Source of the DNA: Bradyrhizobium sp. BRP22
GTDB lineage: Bacteria > Pseudomonadota > Alphaproteobacteria > Rhizobiales > Xanthobacteraceae
Assembly: GCF_020194175.1 (NCBI RefSeq)
Contig: NZ_JADYVX010000004.1
Coordinates: 62,001-126,000 of the forward strand
Length of the DNA stretch: 64,000 bases
Reading direction: 5' to 3'
Shown in pieces: positions 36,900 through 46,365 of this stretch. Each line of letters opens with the position of its first letter. The stretch's first letter is position 1. The position numbers and the translations under genes are program-made. The notes beneath the pieces are model-generated. The model searched no databases and was not told where the DNA came from. It saw only the letters and a program-made list of their open reading frames with translations.

Positions 36900-37721
36900 A
36901 TGCAAATTGAACAAGCGCAGAGTGCAACAATCGCCGCTCCGACCCGGTCTCGAAAAAACCGGCCGATACGCCCTTTTGTTTCGGATACGGCGATATCGGT
37001 CCTCGGCTTTCTTGCACTCGTGAGCATTTGGGAAGGCGCAGTCTCGGCTTTTCAGGTGCCGGACTTCGTGTTGCCCGCGCCTTCCGCGATAGTCACCTCG
37101 CTTTTCCAGGGATTGGCGTCCGGCGTCTTTGTTCGGAATTTCCTCGTTACGGGCTTTCAGACGGTGGCCGGGTTCCTGGTTGCCGCGCTTGTTGGTACCG
37201 CGCTGGGCGCCCTTGTAGCGCAGTTCGCAATCGTCGAGCGCGTTGTGTATCCGTGGCTCGTTGCCTTGCAGACGCTGCCCAAGATTGCGATCGCGCCCTT
37301 GATCATCATCTGGGCGGGTTATGGCATCGGATCCAAGGTGATCATCGTTGCTCTGGTGGCGATCTTCCCGGTCCTCGTCAACACAATCATGGGCCTTAAG
37401 TCGTGCGACCGTGGAAAGCTGGATCTCATGCGCTCGCTTGGAGCCGGACGTTGGGAAACCTTCCGAGTCGTTCAGTTGCCCAATGCCCTTCCATTCATCT
37501 TCGCAGGTTTAAACGTGGCGATCGTAATGGCCATTCTCGGTTCGATCGTTGGCGAGTTTGTCGGGTCGAAATCGGGGCTCGGCAACCTTATTCTGGAAGC
37601 GAACTTCCAGTTCGACGTCGCGAGGATCTTCGCGGTCCTGGTGCTTCTCGGCCTCTTCGGCGTGCTGCTCAGCCAAATCATGGGCTTCGTTCAGCGACGG
37701 CTTCTCTTCTGGAACAAGTGA
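36900..37721 (+). CDS. ABC transporter permease, nitrate/sulfonate/taurine type
   Basis: The 273-residue protein has about six membrane spans and the BPD_transp_1 EAA loop (MRSLGAGRWETFRVVQLPNALPFIFAGLNVA). The start is four bases after the ATPase stop. The N-terminal segment ISVLGFLALVSIWEGAVSAFQVPDFVLPAPS is typical of SsuC-like permeases. Confidence 0.92.
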   Translation: MQIEQAQSATIAAPTRSRKNRPIRPFVSDTAISVLGFLALVSIWEGAVSAFQVPDFVLPAPSAIVTSLFQGLASGVFVRNFLVTGFQTVAGFLVAALVGTALGALVAQFAIVERVVYPWLVALQTLPKIAIAPLIIIWAGYGIGSKVIIVALVAIFPVLVNTIMGLKSCDRGKLDLMRSLGAGRWETFRVVQLPNALPFIFAGLNVAIVMAILGSIVGEFVGSKSGLGNLILEANFQFDVARIFAVLVLLGLFGVLLSQIMGFVQRRLLFWNK

Positions 37722-37764
37722 CGTTCTCTCATCCCGTGCCCTTCGGGGCTCCCTGGAGGCATCA

Positions 37765-38817
37765 ATGTTACGATCTGGATTGTATCTCGCGTTGGCCGCG
37801 CTGTGTCTTTTCGGCAGGCAGGCGCAAGCCGCGGAAAAAGTGACATATGCCGTAACGACGTCGAATATTTCAGTCGGACATGCTGCCCAATCATCGATCC
37901 CATTGACGGAGGGCTACTGGAAGTCCCAAGGCCTCGACGTCGAAGTGATCGGTCTTTCGGGTGCAACCGCTGGGATTCAGCAAGTCGCGAGCGGCCAGGT
38001 CGATTTTGCGACCGTCGGACCCGACGCGCTTCTCGTGGCGCGAGCAAAGGGCATAAAGGTCAAGGCCGTATACACCTACGCGCGCCGATCCATCTATAGA
38101 ATCGTCGTGCCGGAAGGCGATGGCGTGAAATCCTTGGCAGATATGAAGGGCAAGACGCTCGGCGTTCCGGACATGTCCGCGGGGTCTGTTCCCTACGCTC
38201 GTGCTGCCCTGTCAGCGGCAGGCGTCGATCCTCGCGATGGCGTCAAATGGCTGTCCGTTGGCATTGGCGGGCAGGCGGCGAATGCTCTTCGCCAAAGGCA
38301 AGTCGATGGCTGGGCGGCGTGGGATACCGTGATCGCGTCGCTCGAGAACAACGGCTTCAAGTTTCGCTATATCGACCCGCCGTGGGTGGATGAAATTCCC
38401 GGCAATGTCATGATCGCGCGGGAAGATACGATCGAGAAGCGGCCAGATCTCGTCGTCAAGGTGGCTCGTGGAATCGCCGAATCATCAGTCTTCGGACTGG
38501 CCAATCCGGACGGCGCCCTGCGCAATCACTGGCGAATGTATCCGGATACGAAGCCGGCCACGCAGAACGATGAAAGCTTTCGCCAGGCGCGTCACATCTT
38601 CGACTCGCGGTTCAAGCTCACCCAAATCGAACCTGGCGTAAGATGGGGCGAGAACATCCCCGCGCAGTGGAAGCGGATGGCCGACATCAGCATCGAGGAA
38701 GGCCTGATCCCTAAGAACTTCGATGTCGGCGCGGCATACACCAACCAGTTTATTCCAGAGATCAACGCCTTCGATCAGGGAAAGATCGAGGCGGCAGCGA
38801 AATCCTCCAATTGGTAG
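37765..38817 (+). CDS. ABC transporter substrate-binding protein, SsuA/NMT1-like
   Basis: ATG 37765 with CTGGAGG upstream gives 350 residues and places the signal peptide (MLRSGLYLALAALCLFGRQAQA) first. The NMT1/SsuA fold is shown by LTEGYWKSQGLDVEVIGLSG, GIQQVASGQVDFATVGPDALLVARAKG and GKTLGVPDMSAGS. It captures the substrate for the preceding permease and ATPase. The LLM monooxygenase gene lies 92 bp after its stop. Confidence 0.9.
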   Translation: MLRSGLYLALAALCLFGRQAQAAEKVTYAVTTSNISVGHAAQSSIPLTEGYWKSQGLDVEVIGLSGATAGIQQVASGQVDFATVGPDALLVARAKGIKVKAVYTYARRSIYRIVVPEGDGVKSLADMKGKTLGVPDMSAGSVPYARAALSAAGVDPRDGVKWLSVGIGGQAANALRQRQVDGWAAWDTVIASLENNGFKFRYIDPPWVDEIPGNVMIAREDTIEKRPDLVVKVARGIAESSVFGLANPDGALRNHWRMYPDTKPATQNDESFRQARHIFDSRFKLTQIEPGVRWGENIPAQWKRMADISIEEGLIPKNFDVGAAYTNQFIPEINAFDQGKIEAAAKSSNW

Positions 38818-38909
38818 CGTCTGGAGCGGCGTAACGTCCGCCCCGCTTCAGGCGGCAGCACGAGTATGAGCATTGGCTCTGCGTGGCAGAGCGCTGGGGA
38901 GACCGAGAT

Positions 38910-40259
38910 ATGCGACGCAAAGACAAAATGCGATTGGGAGCGTTCTTCCATCCGACAGGCCACCACGTCGCCGCATGGCTTCATTCTGGATCTCAGATCG
39001 ACGCAGGGACCAACTTCAAGCACTATGCCCAACTGGCTCAAACCGCCGAGAAGGGAAAGTTTGACCTCGTTTTCCTTGCCGATGCGATTGCAACGCGGGA
39101 CGGAAATCTCCAAGCGCTGCGGCGTTGGCCACAATACATGGCCTATTTTGATCCGATTACCTTGCTGGCGGGCCTCGCGGCGGTAACGACACATATCGGA
39201 CTGGTGTCGACCGCGACGACGAGCTTCAACGAGCCATACAATCTCGCGCGGAGACTGGCCTCCCTCGATCATATAAGCTGCGGCCGTGCCGGTTGGAACG
39301 TAGTGACATCCTCCAATGCATCCGAGGCGTTCAACTTCGGTCGCGATGCGCACTTCGGTCATTCCGAACGATACGAGCGCGCTGAAGAGTTCGTGCGGAT
39401 CGTGAAGGGCCTATGGGACAGCTGGGAGGACGACGCGTTCGTTCGTGATCGACAGACCTCGCTCTACTTTGATCCCGACAAGCTCCACTTCTTGAATCAC
39501 AAGGGAAAGCACTTCTCGGTCAGGGGCCCCCTGAATGTCGCGCGTCCGCCACAGGGATATCCCGTGATGTTTCAGGCGAGCGCATCGGACACCGGAAAGG
39601 AGCTCGCGGCACAAATTGCAGAAGTTCTGTTTACTCCGCTGCACGAGCTCGAACAGGCGCAAAGGCTCTACAAGGAGCTGAAGAGCCACGCCGCACGATA
39701 CGGCCGCGGAAGTGATGACGTGCTCATCATGCCCGGCCTGAACGTTATCGTCGCCGAAAGCGAGAAGGACGCTGATGAGAAGCTCCGTCATCTTCAAAGC
39801 CTGGTTCATCCCGACGTAGGCAAGGAGTTACTCTCGACCGCGCTGGGTGGGCTGGATCTGACGCCTTATGATGTTGATGAGCCGCTTCCGGACCACATCA
39901 TCGAGAGAGAGCTCAACAACAAGAACTCCCGAGTTGCTTATCTGCTGAAGGGCAAGCCGACGATACGACAGATGTACGATAGCTTTGCCACGGGCCGCGG
40001 GCAGCGTACGGTCAAAGGCAGGCCGTCCTCCATCGTGGACCAGATGGAAGCCTGGTTTCAGAACTACGGCGTTGACGGATATCTCATCCAGCCACCCGTG
40101 CTTCCGGCCGGCCTCGACGAATTCGTGGATCAAGTTATTCCCGAACTCCAGAACCGTGGCCTCTTCCGCGACGAATATGCCGGGCGAACTCTCAGGGAGA
40201 ATCTCGGCCTTAAACGCCCGGCCGGCAGGCATTCTTCTCCCATCGCGGCGTCCGCCTAG
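38910..40259 (+). CDS. LLM-class FMN-dependent monooxygenase (NtaA/DszA/SoxA-like)
   Basis: ATG 38910 (GGGGAGA upstream) gives 449 residues. Family marks are LGAFFHPTGHHVAAWLH, FDLVFLADA, PITLLAGLAAVTTHIGLVSTATTSFNEPYNLARRLASLDHIS, GRAGWNVVTSSN and HSERYERAEEFV. These enzymes use FMNH2 from a separate reductase to oxygenate nitrilotriacetate, sulfones, alkanesulfonates or heterocycles. Placement after an SsuABC-type importer implies it attacks the imported compound. A reductase is encoded at 44378. Confidence 0.92.
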   Translation: MRRKDKMRLGAFFHPTGHHVAAWLHSGSQIDAGTNFKHYAQLAQTAEKGKFDLVFLADAIATRDGNLQALRRWPQYMAYFDPITLLAGLAAVTTHIGLVSTATTSFNEPYNLARRLASLDHISCGRAGWNVVTSSNASEAFNFGRDAHFGHSERYERAEEFVRIVKGLWDSWEDDAFVRDRQTSLYFDPDKLHFLNHKGKHFSVRGPLNVARPPQGYPVMFQASASDTGKELAAQIAEVLFTPLHELEQAQRLYKELKSHAARYGRGSDDVLIMPGLNVIVAESEKDADEKLRHLQSLVHPDVGKELLSTALGGLDLTPYDVDEPLPDHIIERELNNKNSRVAYLLKGKPTIRQMYDSFATGRGQRTVKGRPSSIVDQMEAWFQNYGVDGYLIQPPVLPAGLDEFVDQVIPELQNRGLFRDEYAGRTLRENLGLKRPAGRHSSPIAASA

Positions 40260-40537
40260 GGATGATCGTGAACGTCGTCCGCGACGCAGGCGTCATCTTT
40301 GACGGCTCTCTTTCGAGAAAACCAAAGCACGCTCGGCGGTGCCTCGGTCAATTCGCCGCGGGCGTGGTCGGATCGTCCGATCAGCGTCGGGAACGTATTC
40401 GTCGATGTCTTGGTGCGCGTAAGAATACTTAATAAGCTCGTGTAATCAAGACTGGCGATCAACGCGCGAAGCGCCGTAACATTGACGGGTTGGCGCACGC
40501 GACGCAATCCTAACGACGCAGGAGCAGGAATTCCCCG

Positions 40538-40993
40538 ATGAAGAGTCCCAACGTCTACTTTCTCAATGGTCCCAACGCCAATTTATACGGGCTCGACAAG
40601 AATGGCACGTATGGCCGTGAAAGTTTTGCATCCATAAAGACGCGGTGCGAAGAGCATGCCGCGTCTCTCGGGTTGGCGCTCGAATTTCGCCAATCCAATC
40701 ACGAGGGAGTTCTCGTCGATTGGCTTCAGGAAGCCAGGGAGAAGGCCAGCGGGGTGATCATCAATGCGACTGGTCTGACCTATACATCCGTATCGATCCT
40801 CGATGCGCTGTTGGCCTTTGAGGGGCCTATCATCGAAGCTCATATGAGCAACATCTGGAAGCGCGAGCCATTTCGCCATCATTCATACGTTTCACGAGCG
40901 GCAACCGGTGTCGTCGCTGGCCTTGGTGCGCTTGGCTATGAGCTGGCGCTGACCGCGATCGCGCGCCTGATCGCCGAGCGGGGAGAGTCATGA
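40538..40993 (+). CDS. aroQ: Type II 3-dehydroquinate dehydratase
   Basis: The 151-residue enzyme has NGPNANLYG (a variant of GPNLNLLG), the catalytic Tyr25 (GTYG), FRQSNHEG, NATGLTYTS and the catalytic His102 in EAHMSNI; all active-site elements are there. It interconverts dehydroquinate and dehydroshikimate. Its place in a catabolic operon with LLM and hydroxyacid dehydrogenase genes suggests a catabolic or divergent role rather than aromatic synthesis. The stop overlaps the next start. Confidence 0.92.
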   Translation: MKSPNVYFLNGPNANLYGLDKNGTYGRESFASIKTRCEEHAASLGLALEFRQSNHEGVLVDWLQEAREKASGVIINATGLTYTSVSILDALLAFEGPIIEAHMSNIWKREPFRHHSYVSRAATGVVAGLGALGYELALTAIARLIAERGES

Positions 40994-41919
40994 CGGCCGA
41001 AATTATGGCGTTTCACAGTGCGTACGATGATTTTGAGACGTGGAGCACTGCTCTCGCGCGTGAAGGCGTCGATCTTCGTCGAGCCGAATCGATCGACGAG
41101 CCCGATCGCGTTCGGCATGCGCTCGTCTGGAAGCCGCCGCACGGCTTCTTCTCACGCTTCCCAAACCTTGGGCTTGTCGTGAATCTCGGGGCGGGGGTTG
41201 ATGCTCTGGTCGGCCGCGATGACTTGCCGGAAGTTCCAATCACGCGATTGTCTGATCCAAAGATGTCGCGAATGATGGCTGGCTACGTTCTCTTCGCTGT
41301 GATGCGCCATGCAAGAGACATCCCAAAGTTTGAACGCGCGCAGCGCAACAAGCAATGGCAGTACCTTCACCCACGAGATCCGGAGACGATCACGGTTGGC
41401 GTGCTTGGTCTTGGCGAACTGGGAATGGCTGCGGCGCTGGAATGCGCGAGGCAGGGTTACCGCGTCCTTGGCTGGTCAAGCACGCTGAAGTCAGTCGAGG
41501 GTGTTACGACATCTGCCGGGCTTCCAGCTCTCGAAGATATTCTCGGCGAGAGCGACATCGTCGTTTGCATGCTGCCGCACACGCCACAGACCCGCGCGCT
41601 TCTCGATGCGGAACGCTTTGCGCAGATGAAGCAGGGGGCGGCCTTCATTAACGCTTCCCGGGGTACCATCGTTGACGAGTCCGCTCTGATTGAAGCCCTG
41701 CGATCGGGTCATATCGGCGAGGCGACCCTCGACGTGTTCGCGACCGAGCCGTTGCCGGCCGATAACCCGTTGTGGACCATGGACAACGTCCTGGTGACCC
41801 CACATCTTGCTTCGGTCCCGCTTCCCGGATCTGCCGCGCGGCAGATAGGGGAGAATGTAAGGCGGCTCCGCGACGGGCGCGAACTCCTAAGCCGCGTCGA
41901 CCCGGGTAGGGGCTATTGA
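40990..41919 (+). CDS. D-2-hydroxyacid dehydrogenase, GhrA (glyoxylate/hydroxypyruvate reductase A) type
   Basis: The 309-residue protein starts in the ATGA of aroQ. The nucleotide-binding part is GVLGLGELGMAAALECARQGYRVLGW. Catalytic landmarks are INASRGTIVDESALIEAL and the final TPHLAS with the His. The GhrA subgroup is indicated by the FSRFPNLGLVVNLGAGVDAL segment. It reduces small 2-oxo acids with NAD(P)H. It overlaps the 3' end of the convergent LysR gene by 33 bp. Confidence 0.9.
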   Translation: MTAEIMAFHSAYDDFETWSTALAREGVDLRRAESIDEPDRVRHALVWKPPHGFFSRFPNLGLVVNLGAGVDALVGRDDLPEVPITRLSDPKMSRMMAGYVLFAVMRHARDIPKFERAQRNKQWQYLHPRDPETITVGVLGLGELGMAAALECARQGYRVLGWSSTLKSVEGVTTSAGLPALEDILGESDIVVCMLPHTPQTRALLDAERFAQMKQGAAFINASRGTIVDESALIEALRSGHIGEATLDVFATEPLPADNPLWTMDNVLVTPHLASVPLPGSAARQIGENVRRLRDGRELLSRVDPGRGY

Positions 41920-42834
41920 GCCAGGCTCAAACTGTCCGCCGAGTGAGAATGCCTCGCGTGCGAACTCGGCGAACGCCTGAACAGCCGGCCGCAACGCGTG
42001 GCGCTTCAATCGAAGGGCCGTGACATAGGTCGGTGGCAGTTTCTCCATGATTGGAACGACGGCGATGCGGCTGCCGTCGTAGCCGATGTTCGTGCGAGGC
42101 ACCGCGTTGTGGATGGAATATCCCTGTCCGTGTCCAACCAACCCGCGGATCAACTCGAACGATCCGCTTCGAAAAGCAACGCGTGGTTCGACGCCTGCCG
42201 CGGCGAAGAGCCCAAAGAAGTAGTCTCTGGAGTGCGGCAGATCCAGCAGGATGAAAGGCTCATCACGCAGCTCGCTGAGACTGATGAAGGCCCGAGAGGC
42301 AAGCGGGTGAGCTTCGGACAGCAGGATATAGGGAGGAAGCTCGCACAATTTTTCGCCGATGATTTCTTCCGGGAGGGCAAAGGAATAGGAGAGAGCCAGC
42401 TCCGTACGACCAGCGACGAGCGCGTCGATGATCTCCTGCTGGTTCCCCTCCTCCAGGGTGACCGAAATGCCAGGCTGGGATTTGCGGAAGCTCGACAGCA
42501 GCCCGGGCATGAAGCGAGTTGCGAGAGTGAGAAAGCTGCCGACGACAATTTCCCCGTGAAGCGTGCTTCCGAGGGATTGCGCTCCCTGCGCGAAATCATG
42601 CGCGTGCTTCAGCAACAAGCGTGCGTCGTTGATCAGACGCCGACCGGCCGGCGACAGCGTCACGCCTTTTGCAAGATGTCGCACGAAAATCTGGATGCCC
42701 AGCTCGGCTTCCATCTGGCTTAAGGCAGCCGAGATGGAAGGTTGAGATACATTTAGACGCTTGGCCGCCTCTGTCACGCTGCCCGCGTCGGCTGTCTCGA
42801 CCAGATAGCGAAGCGCGCGGAGTGAGAACTTCAT
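41887..42834 (-). CDS. LysR-family regulator, divergent from hpaB-like gene
   Basis: The 315-residue protein has the LysR winged helix (RALRYLVETADAGSVTEAAKRLNVSQPSISAALSQMEAELG at about 6-47) and the PBP-like effector domain. It is a paralogue of the regulator at 58686: both carry the unusual PF-LLDLPxSRxYFxxLF segment. It faces the HpaB-like gene across 92 bp and most likely activates it. Confidence 0.93.
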   Translation of the reverse strand: MKFSLRALRYLVETADAGSVTEAAKRLNVSQPSISAALSQMEAELGIQIFVRHLAKGVTLSPAGRRLINDARLLLKHAHDFAQGAQSLGSTLHGEIVVGSFLTLATRFMPGLLSSFRKSQPGISVTLEEGNQQEIIDALVAGRTELALSYSFALPEEIIGEKLCELPPYILLSEAHPLASRAFISLSELRDEPFILLDLPHSRDYFFGLFAAAGVEPRVAFRSGSFELIRGLVGHGQGYSIHNAVPRTNIGYDGSRIAVVPIMEKLPPTYVTALRLKRHALRPAVQAFAEFAREAFSLGGQFEPGSIAPTRVDAA

Positions 42835-42855
42835 CGCTTTTTCCTATGCATCTCC

Positions 42856-42876
42856 AAAGATAAAAATATTTTCTTT
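42856..42876. promoter_or_regulatory. LysR-box candidate in the lysR - hpaB gap
   Basis: AAAGA and TCTTT form an inverted pair around an AT-rich core (TAAAAATATTT), in a 92-bp gap between the divergent genes. Confidence 0.4.
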
Positions 42877-42926
42877 ATGCTATGGCCTCCGGCACCGTGT
42901 CGTCCAGCAGGACGAGGAGCCGATGG

Positions 42927-44381
42927 ATGATCCGCACGGGTGAACAGTACAAAGAGGGCATTCGCGACGGACGCGAGGTCTGGATTGACGGGGAACGCGT
43001 CAAGGACGTGACCGCCCATCCCGCGCTGCAGCCGATCATCGACGTCAAGGCGCGCATGTATGACATGGCGCATGAAGAGCGCTACAGCAGCGACCTGAGC
43101 TATGTCGAAGGCAATGAGAAGCATTCGATCTTCTACCGGCCACCGACAGAGCAGAAGGACTGGCACGACAAAGTCAAGGCCGTCGATCACGTCATGAAGG
43201 ACATTGGCGGCGTGGTCACCCGTGTCGGCGACGAGACCATTGGCGAGATGTGGTCGCTTACCGACGGGCGCGACGTGCTGGCCGAGATCGATCCGCGCTT
43301 CGCTGGCAATATCGACCGGCACATCCGCGCCGTGGTCGAGAAAGACATCTTCCACGTCTCGGCCAACACCGACCCTAAGGGCGACCGCTCGCTGCCGCCG
43401 CAGCAGCAGGACCCGGACCTGATGGTCCATGTCACGCGCGAGACCGATGCCGGCATCATCATTCGCGGCGCGAAGTATGAAACCGCAGCGGCCTATGCCG
43501 ATCAGGCCTATCTGAAACCGACGGTCGGCGCCTGGGCCAATGAAAAGCTGTCCGATTATGCGGTCGGCTGCATCGTCAAGATGGGCGCTCCGGGCGTGAA
43601 GCATATTTGCCGCGGCGGCTTTGCCAATCGTGGCAGCGCCGAGGACTACCCGCTCGCCCACCGGTTCGACGAAGTCGAGGCGCTGGTGGTGTTCGACGAC
43701 GTGCTCATCCCCTGGGAAGACGTCTTCTTCTATCGCCACACGCGCGCGGCACAGTTCGTCCGCTCGACGCTGCACCGATATTCGGCATTCCCCTATGTGC
43801 TGCGTCTGCTCTACACCGCCGACATGATGATCGGCGCGGCGATGTGGAATGCCAAGCAGACCGGTCTCGACAAGCTGCAGTCGGTGCGCGAGAAGCTCGC
43901 CGATCTCGTCTGCTACCGTGAAGGTATCAATGCGCATCTGACGGCTTCGATCGCCATGGCGGAGAAGAGCCCGGGCGGCCTCTTGATGCCGCAGCAGTCG
44001 ATGCTTTATGCCGGTCGCGTGTTTGCGTGCTCGCATCTTCCGGCAATGATGCATATTGCGCGCGAACTGTGCGGCGGTCAGATTTGCATCACGCCGAATG
44101 CCGACGCCTTTGAGGCGGAGGGCAGCGGCAAGTGGCTGAACAAGTTCTATACGCTGAACGATCAATGGCATGCATCGGATCGGCGTAAATTGCTCGCTTT
44201 CGCGCGCGATCTGCTCAACTCCGACTATGCCGGCCATCGTCTGACATTCGTGCAGTTTGCGCAGGCGCCGCACTTCAACCATCTGGCGGCGGTCTACAAC
44301 AGCTTCGATTTCGCCGGACCGCTCGACTTCGTCAAGAAATCTGCCGGCCTGTCGGATCGGATCTATGGAGAGCGGACGTGA
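42927..44381 (+). CDS. 4-hydroxyphenylacetate 3-monooxygenase-type oxygenase (HpaB family)
   Basis: ATG 42927 preceded by GAGGAG is chosen over 42882; it gives 484 residues starting MIRTGEQYKEGIRDGREVWIDGERV, which aligns with HpaB. Further marks are TRETDAGIIIRGAKYETAAAYADQAYL and FDDVLIPWEDVFFYR. These FADH2-dependent enzymes ortho-hydroxylate phenols. No homoprotocatechuate genes are nearby, so the substrate may be another phenol. A reductase gene overlaps its end. Confidence 0.93.
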   Translation: MIRTGEQYKEGIRDGREVWIDGERVKDVTAHPALQPIIDVKARMYDMAHEERYSSDLSYVEGNEKHSIFYRPPTEQKDWHDKVKAVDHVMKDIGGVVTRVGDETIGEMWSLTDGRDVLAEIDPRFAGNIDRHIRAVVEKDIFHVSANTDPKGDRSLPPQQQDPDLMVHVTRETDAGIIIRGAKYETAAAYADQAYLKPTVGAWANEKLSDYAVGCIVKMGAPGVKHICRGGFANRGSAEDYPLAHRFDEVEALVVFDDVLIPWEDVFFYRHTRAAQFVRSTLHRYSAFPYVLRLLYTADMMIGAAMWNAKQTGLDKLQSVREKLADLVCYREGINAHLTASIAMAEKSPGGLLMPQQSMLYAGRVFACSHLPAMMHIARELCGGQICITPNADAFEAEGSGKWLNKFYTLNDQWHASDRRKLLAFARDLLNSDYAGHRLTFVQFAQAPHFNHLAAVYNSFDFAGPLDFVKKSAGLSDRIYGERT

Positions 44382-44884
44382 GTCACGCATCGCACGCGCT
44401 TGTTGCGATCGATGAATTCCGAGAGGCAATGCGGACGACCGCATCCGGTGTGGCGATTGTGGCAACGGACGGTCCTGGCGGCCGCGCCGGCGTTACGGTT
44501 TCCTCTCTTTGCTCGCTGTCGATGGAGCCTCCCTCGGTGGTGTTCAGCCTGCACCGGGATAATCGTTACTTGGCCAAATTCCTGGAAAACGGCGTCTTTG
44601 TTGCGAACGTTCTCTGTGATGCCCAGGAGCGCGTCGCCAATAGCTTCGCAGGTCTAATCCCGGAGCTGCGAGACGATCGTTTCCGGGCTGGCGACTGGTC
44701 CACAATGCTTACGGGCGCTCCGGCGTTGGACGGATCGCTTTGTAACTTCGACTGTCGCATTGCCAGCCTGTTCGACTTTGGATCTCACCGAATAGTCGCA
44801 GGTGAGGTGCTTCAAATCCGAACGCGAAGCGCGCCTCCCTTGATCTATTCCGATCGCGGATTTCGCCGGCTCGCCGTCGCATGA
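44378..44884 (+). CDS. Flavin reductase (HpaC/RutF family)
   Basis: GTG 44378 overlaps the oxygenase stop. The 168-residue protein has FREAMRTTASGVAIVATDGPGGRAGVTVSSLCSLSMEPPSVVFSLH (positions about 9-54), the flavin_reduct domain core, and ends HRIVAGEVLQIRTRSAPPLIY. It would supply reduced flavin to the HpaB-like oxygenase and perhaps to the two LLM enzymes. Confidence 0.93.
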   Translation: MSHASHALVAIDEFREAMRTTASGVAIVATDGPGGRAGVTVSSLCSLSMEPPSVVFSLHRDNRYLAKFLENGVFVANVLCDAQERVANSFAGLIPELRDDRFRAGDWSTMLTGAPALDGSLCNFDCRIASLFDFGSHRIVAGEVLQIRTRSAPPLIYSDRGFRRLAVA

Positions 44885-45259
44885 ACGTTGGCAGCTAATA
44901 CTCACAATCGCCTTCGTGCCTCGATTGAATGACGGACTTGGGAAAGCTGCTGCGGTTTGCGTCAGCGTGCTGATCGAAGATGCAGACGATGGAGTGATTT
45001 GGTTCATGGAATTCCGATCCAGCGGCCGCTCTGGCGGATAGCCAGAGCTGAAAGTCGAGATATCTCGGTGATCCGCACATCGCCCAGCGTCAGTTTCGCT
45101 GGATGTTTGCCAAACCGAGCAAGTATTAGATCCGATCTCTCAGCAGAAAGATCGATGATGAAGCGCGTCTGCTAAGCGCTTGAATGCCATAGAGATTTTC
45201 CAATCGATGGCATGATGCTTGCTTGATGTTTTAAGCCGTAACTCTTGTGAGGGTCCAAG
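44885..45259. promoter_or_regulatory. Intergenic region before the polyamine-type ABC operon
   Basis: About 375 bp, no supported gene. It is somewhat AT-rich toward its right end (45180-45245), where the promoter of the following operon should lie. Confidence 0.4.
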
Positions 45260-46306
45260 ATGAAGTGCGCATTTAAGCTGAGTGCATTGATGTCGTTGTT
45301 GACGCTTGCAGCTATGAGCTGCACGTCGGCAGCGTTAGCTCAAGAGAAGTTGGTCGTTAGTACGTGGGGTGGCAGCTTCCGCGATCTGATCAATGAGGCG
45401 ATCGCGACGAAGTTCACTGCGGAGACCGGCGTCAAGGTCGAATACATCACCGGCGGCACCATCGACCGTCTGAATCAGGCAAAGCTCGCGGCTGCCAAGC
45501 CGGAGAGCGACGTCACCTTTACCACGGCGCATGTCGGCTGGCTCTATGCCAACGACAATCTGTTCGAGAAGCTCGATCTCGCCAAGATCCCCAACGCCAG
45601 TCATCTGGTCGAGCAGGCCAAGATCAGCCCGTATCACATCGGCGTCTGGGCTTACGTGTACACCATCGGCTATCTGCCGGACCGGTTGCCGAAGGGCGTC
45701 AGCTTCGAGAGCTGGGAAGGTCTCTGGAACCCCGCTCTCAAGGGCTTGATCTCGTCGCCCGACTTCGATCCGAGCCACGTGATGGTCGTCGCAGCGAAAC
45801 TGTCGGGTGGCGATGCGGCCAATTGGGAGGTCGGTGAAGCCAAGATGAAGGCGCTGAAGCCGAACTATAAGGCGTTCTACACCAACGACGCCAACAGCCA
45901 GCAGCTGTTTGCCACGGGAGAGACGCCTGTGCAGGTCGTACTGTCGATGAATGCCTACTACATGCAGAACCAGGGTGTACCGATCAAGCTGGCGATCCCG
46001 AAGGAGGGCGCGGTCCTCGGCGTCGACACCATGGCGATCACCAAGGGCTCGGCCAAGGCGGAGCTGGCCTACAAGTTCATCAACACCGCGCTCGATCCGG
46101 AAGTGCAGGCGAAGATCGCCGAACTGAAGAAGGGCAGCCCGGTGGTGGACAATGCCAAAATCAAGCCCGAGATTGCGGCGCTGCCGGGCGTATTCACCAC
46201 GCCGGAGCAGTGGACGAAGCAGGCCCTGGTGATCGATGCCAAGCTGCGTGCCGAAAAGACTGCTGCGTGGCGCAAGTGGTTCGCCGAAAACATCATGGCT
46301 CCCTGA
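45260..46306 (+). CDS. ABC transporter substrate-binding protein, polyamine (PotD) type
   Basis: The 348-residue precursor has a signal peptide (SLLTLAAMSCTSAALAQ) and then EKLVVSTWGGSFRDLINEAIATKFTAETGVKVEYITG, the SBP_bac_8/PotD start. The WSTY-like ligand residues cannot be fixed. It leads an operon with two permeases and an ATPase, then metabolic genes, so it probably binds an amine or amino-acid derivative used downstream. Confidence 0.9.
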   Translation: MKCAFKLSALMSLLTLAAMSCTSAALAQEKLVVSTWGGSFRDLINEAIATKFTAETGVKVEYITGGTIDRLNQAKLAAAKPESDVTFTTAHVGWLYANDNLFEKLDLAKIPNASHLVEQAKISPYHIGVWAYVYTIGYLPDRLPKGVSFESWEGLWNPALKGLISSPDFDPSHVMVVAAKLSGGDAANWEVGEAKMKALKPNYKAFYTNDANSQQLFATGETPVQVVLSMNAYYMQNQGVPIKLAIPKEGAVLGVDTMAITKGSAKAELAYKFINTALDPEVQAKIAELKKGSPVVDNAKIKPEIAALPGVFTTPEQWTKQALVIDAKLRAEKTAAWRKWFAENIMAP

Positions 46307-46315
46307 CGTCTGCAT

Positions 46316-46344
46316 TGCGATCCGGCTGAGTAAGCCGGATCGCA
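46316..46344 (+). other. Intercistronic hairpin after the binding-protein gene
   Basis: A perfect 12-bp stem TGCGATCCGGCT / AGCCGGATCGCA with a GAGTA loop and no T run. It likely protects the binding-protein mRNA and lowers expression of the permeases. Confidence 0.65.
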
Positions 46345-46365
46345 TTCGATTGCGATGAGTAACCT

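Noticed and set aside
42831..44465. Long frame antisense to the HpaB-like oxygenase
   Set aside because: The oxygenase matches a known family end to end; the antisense frame does not.
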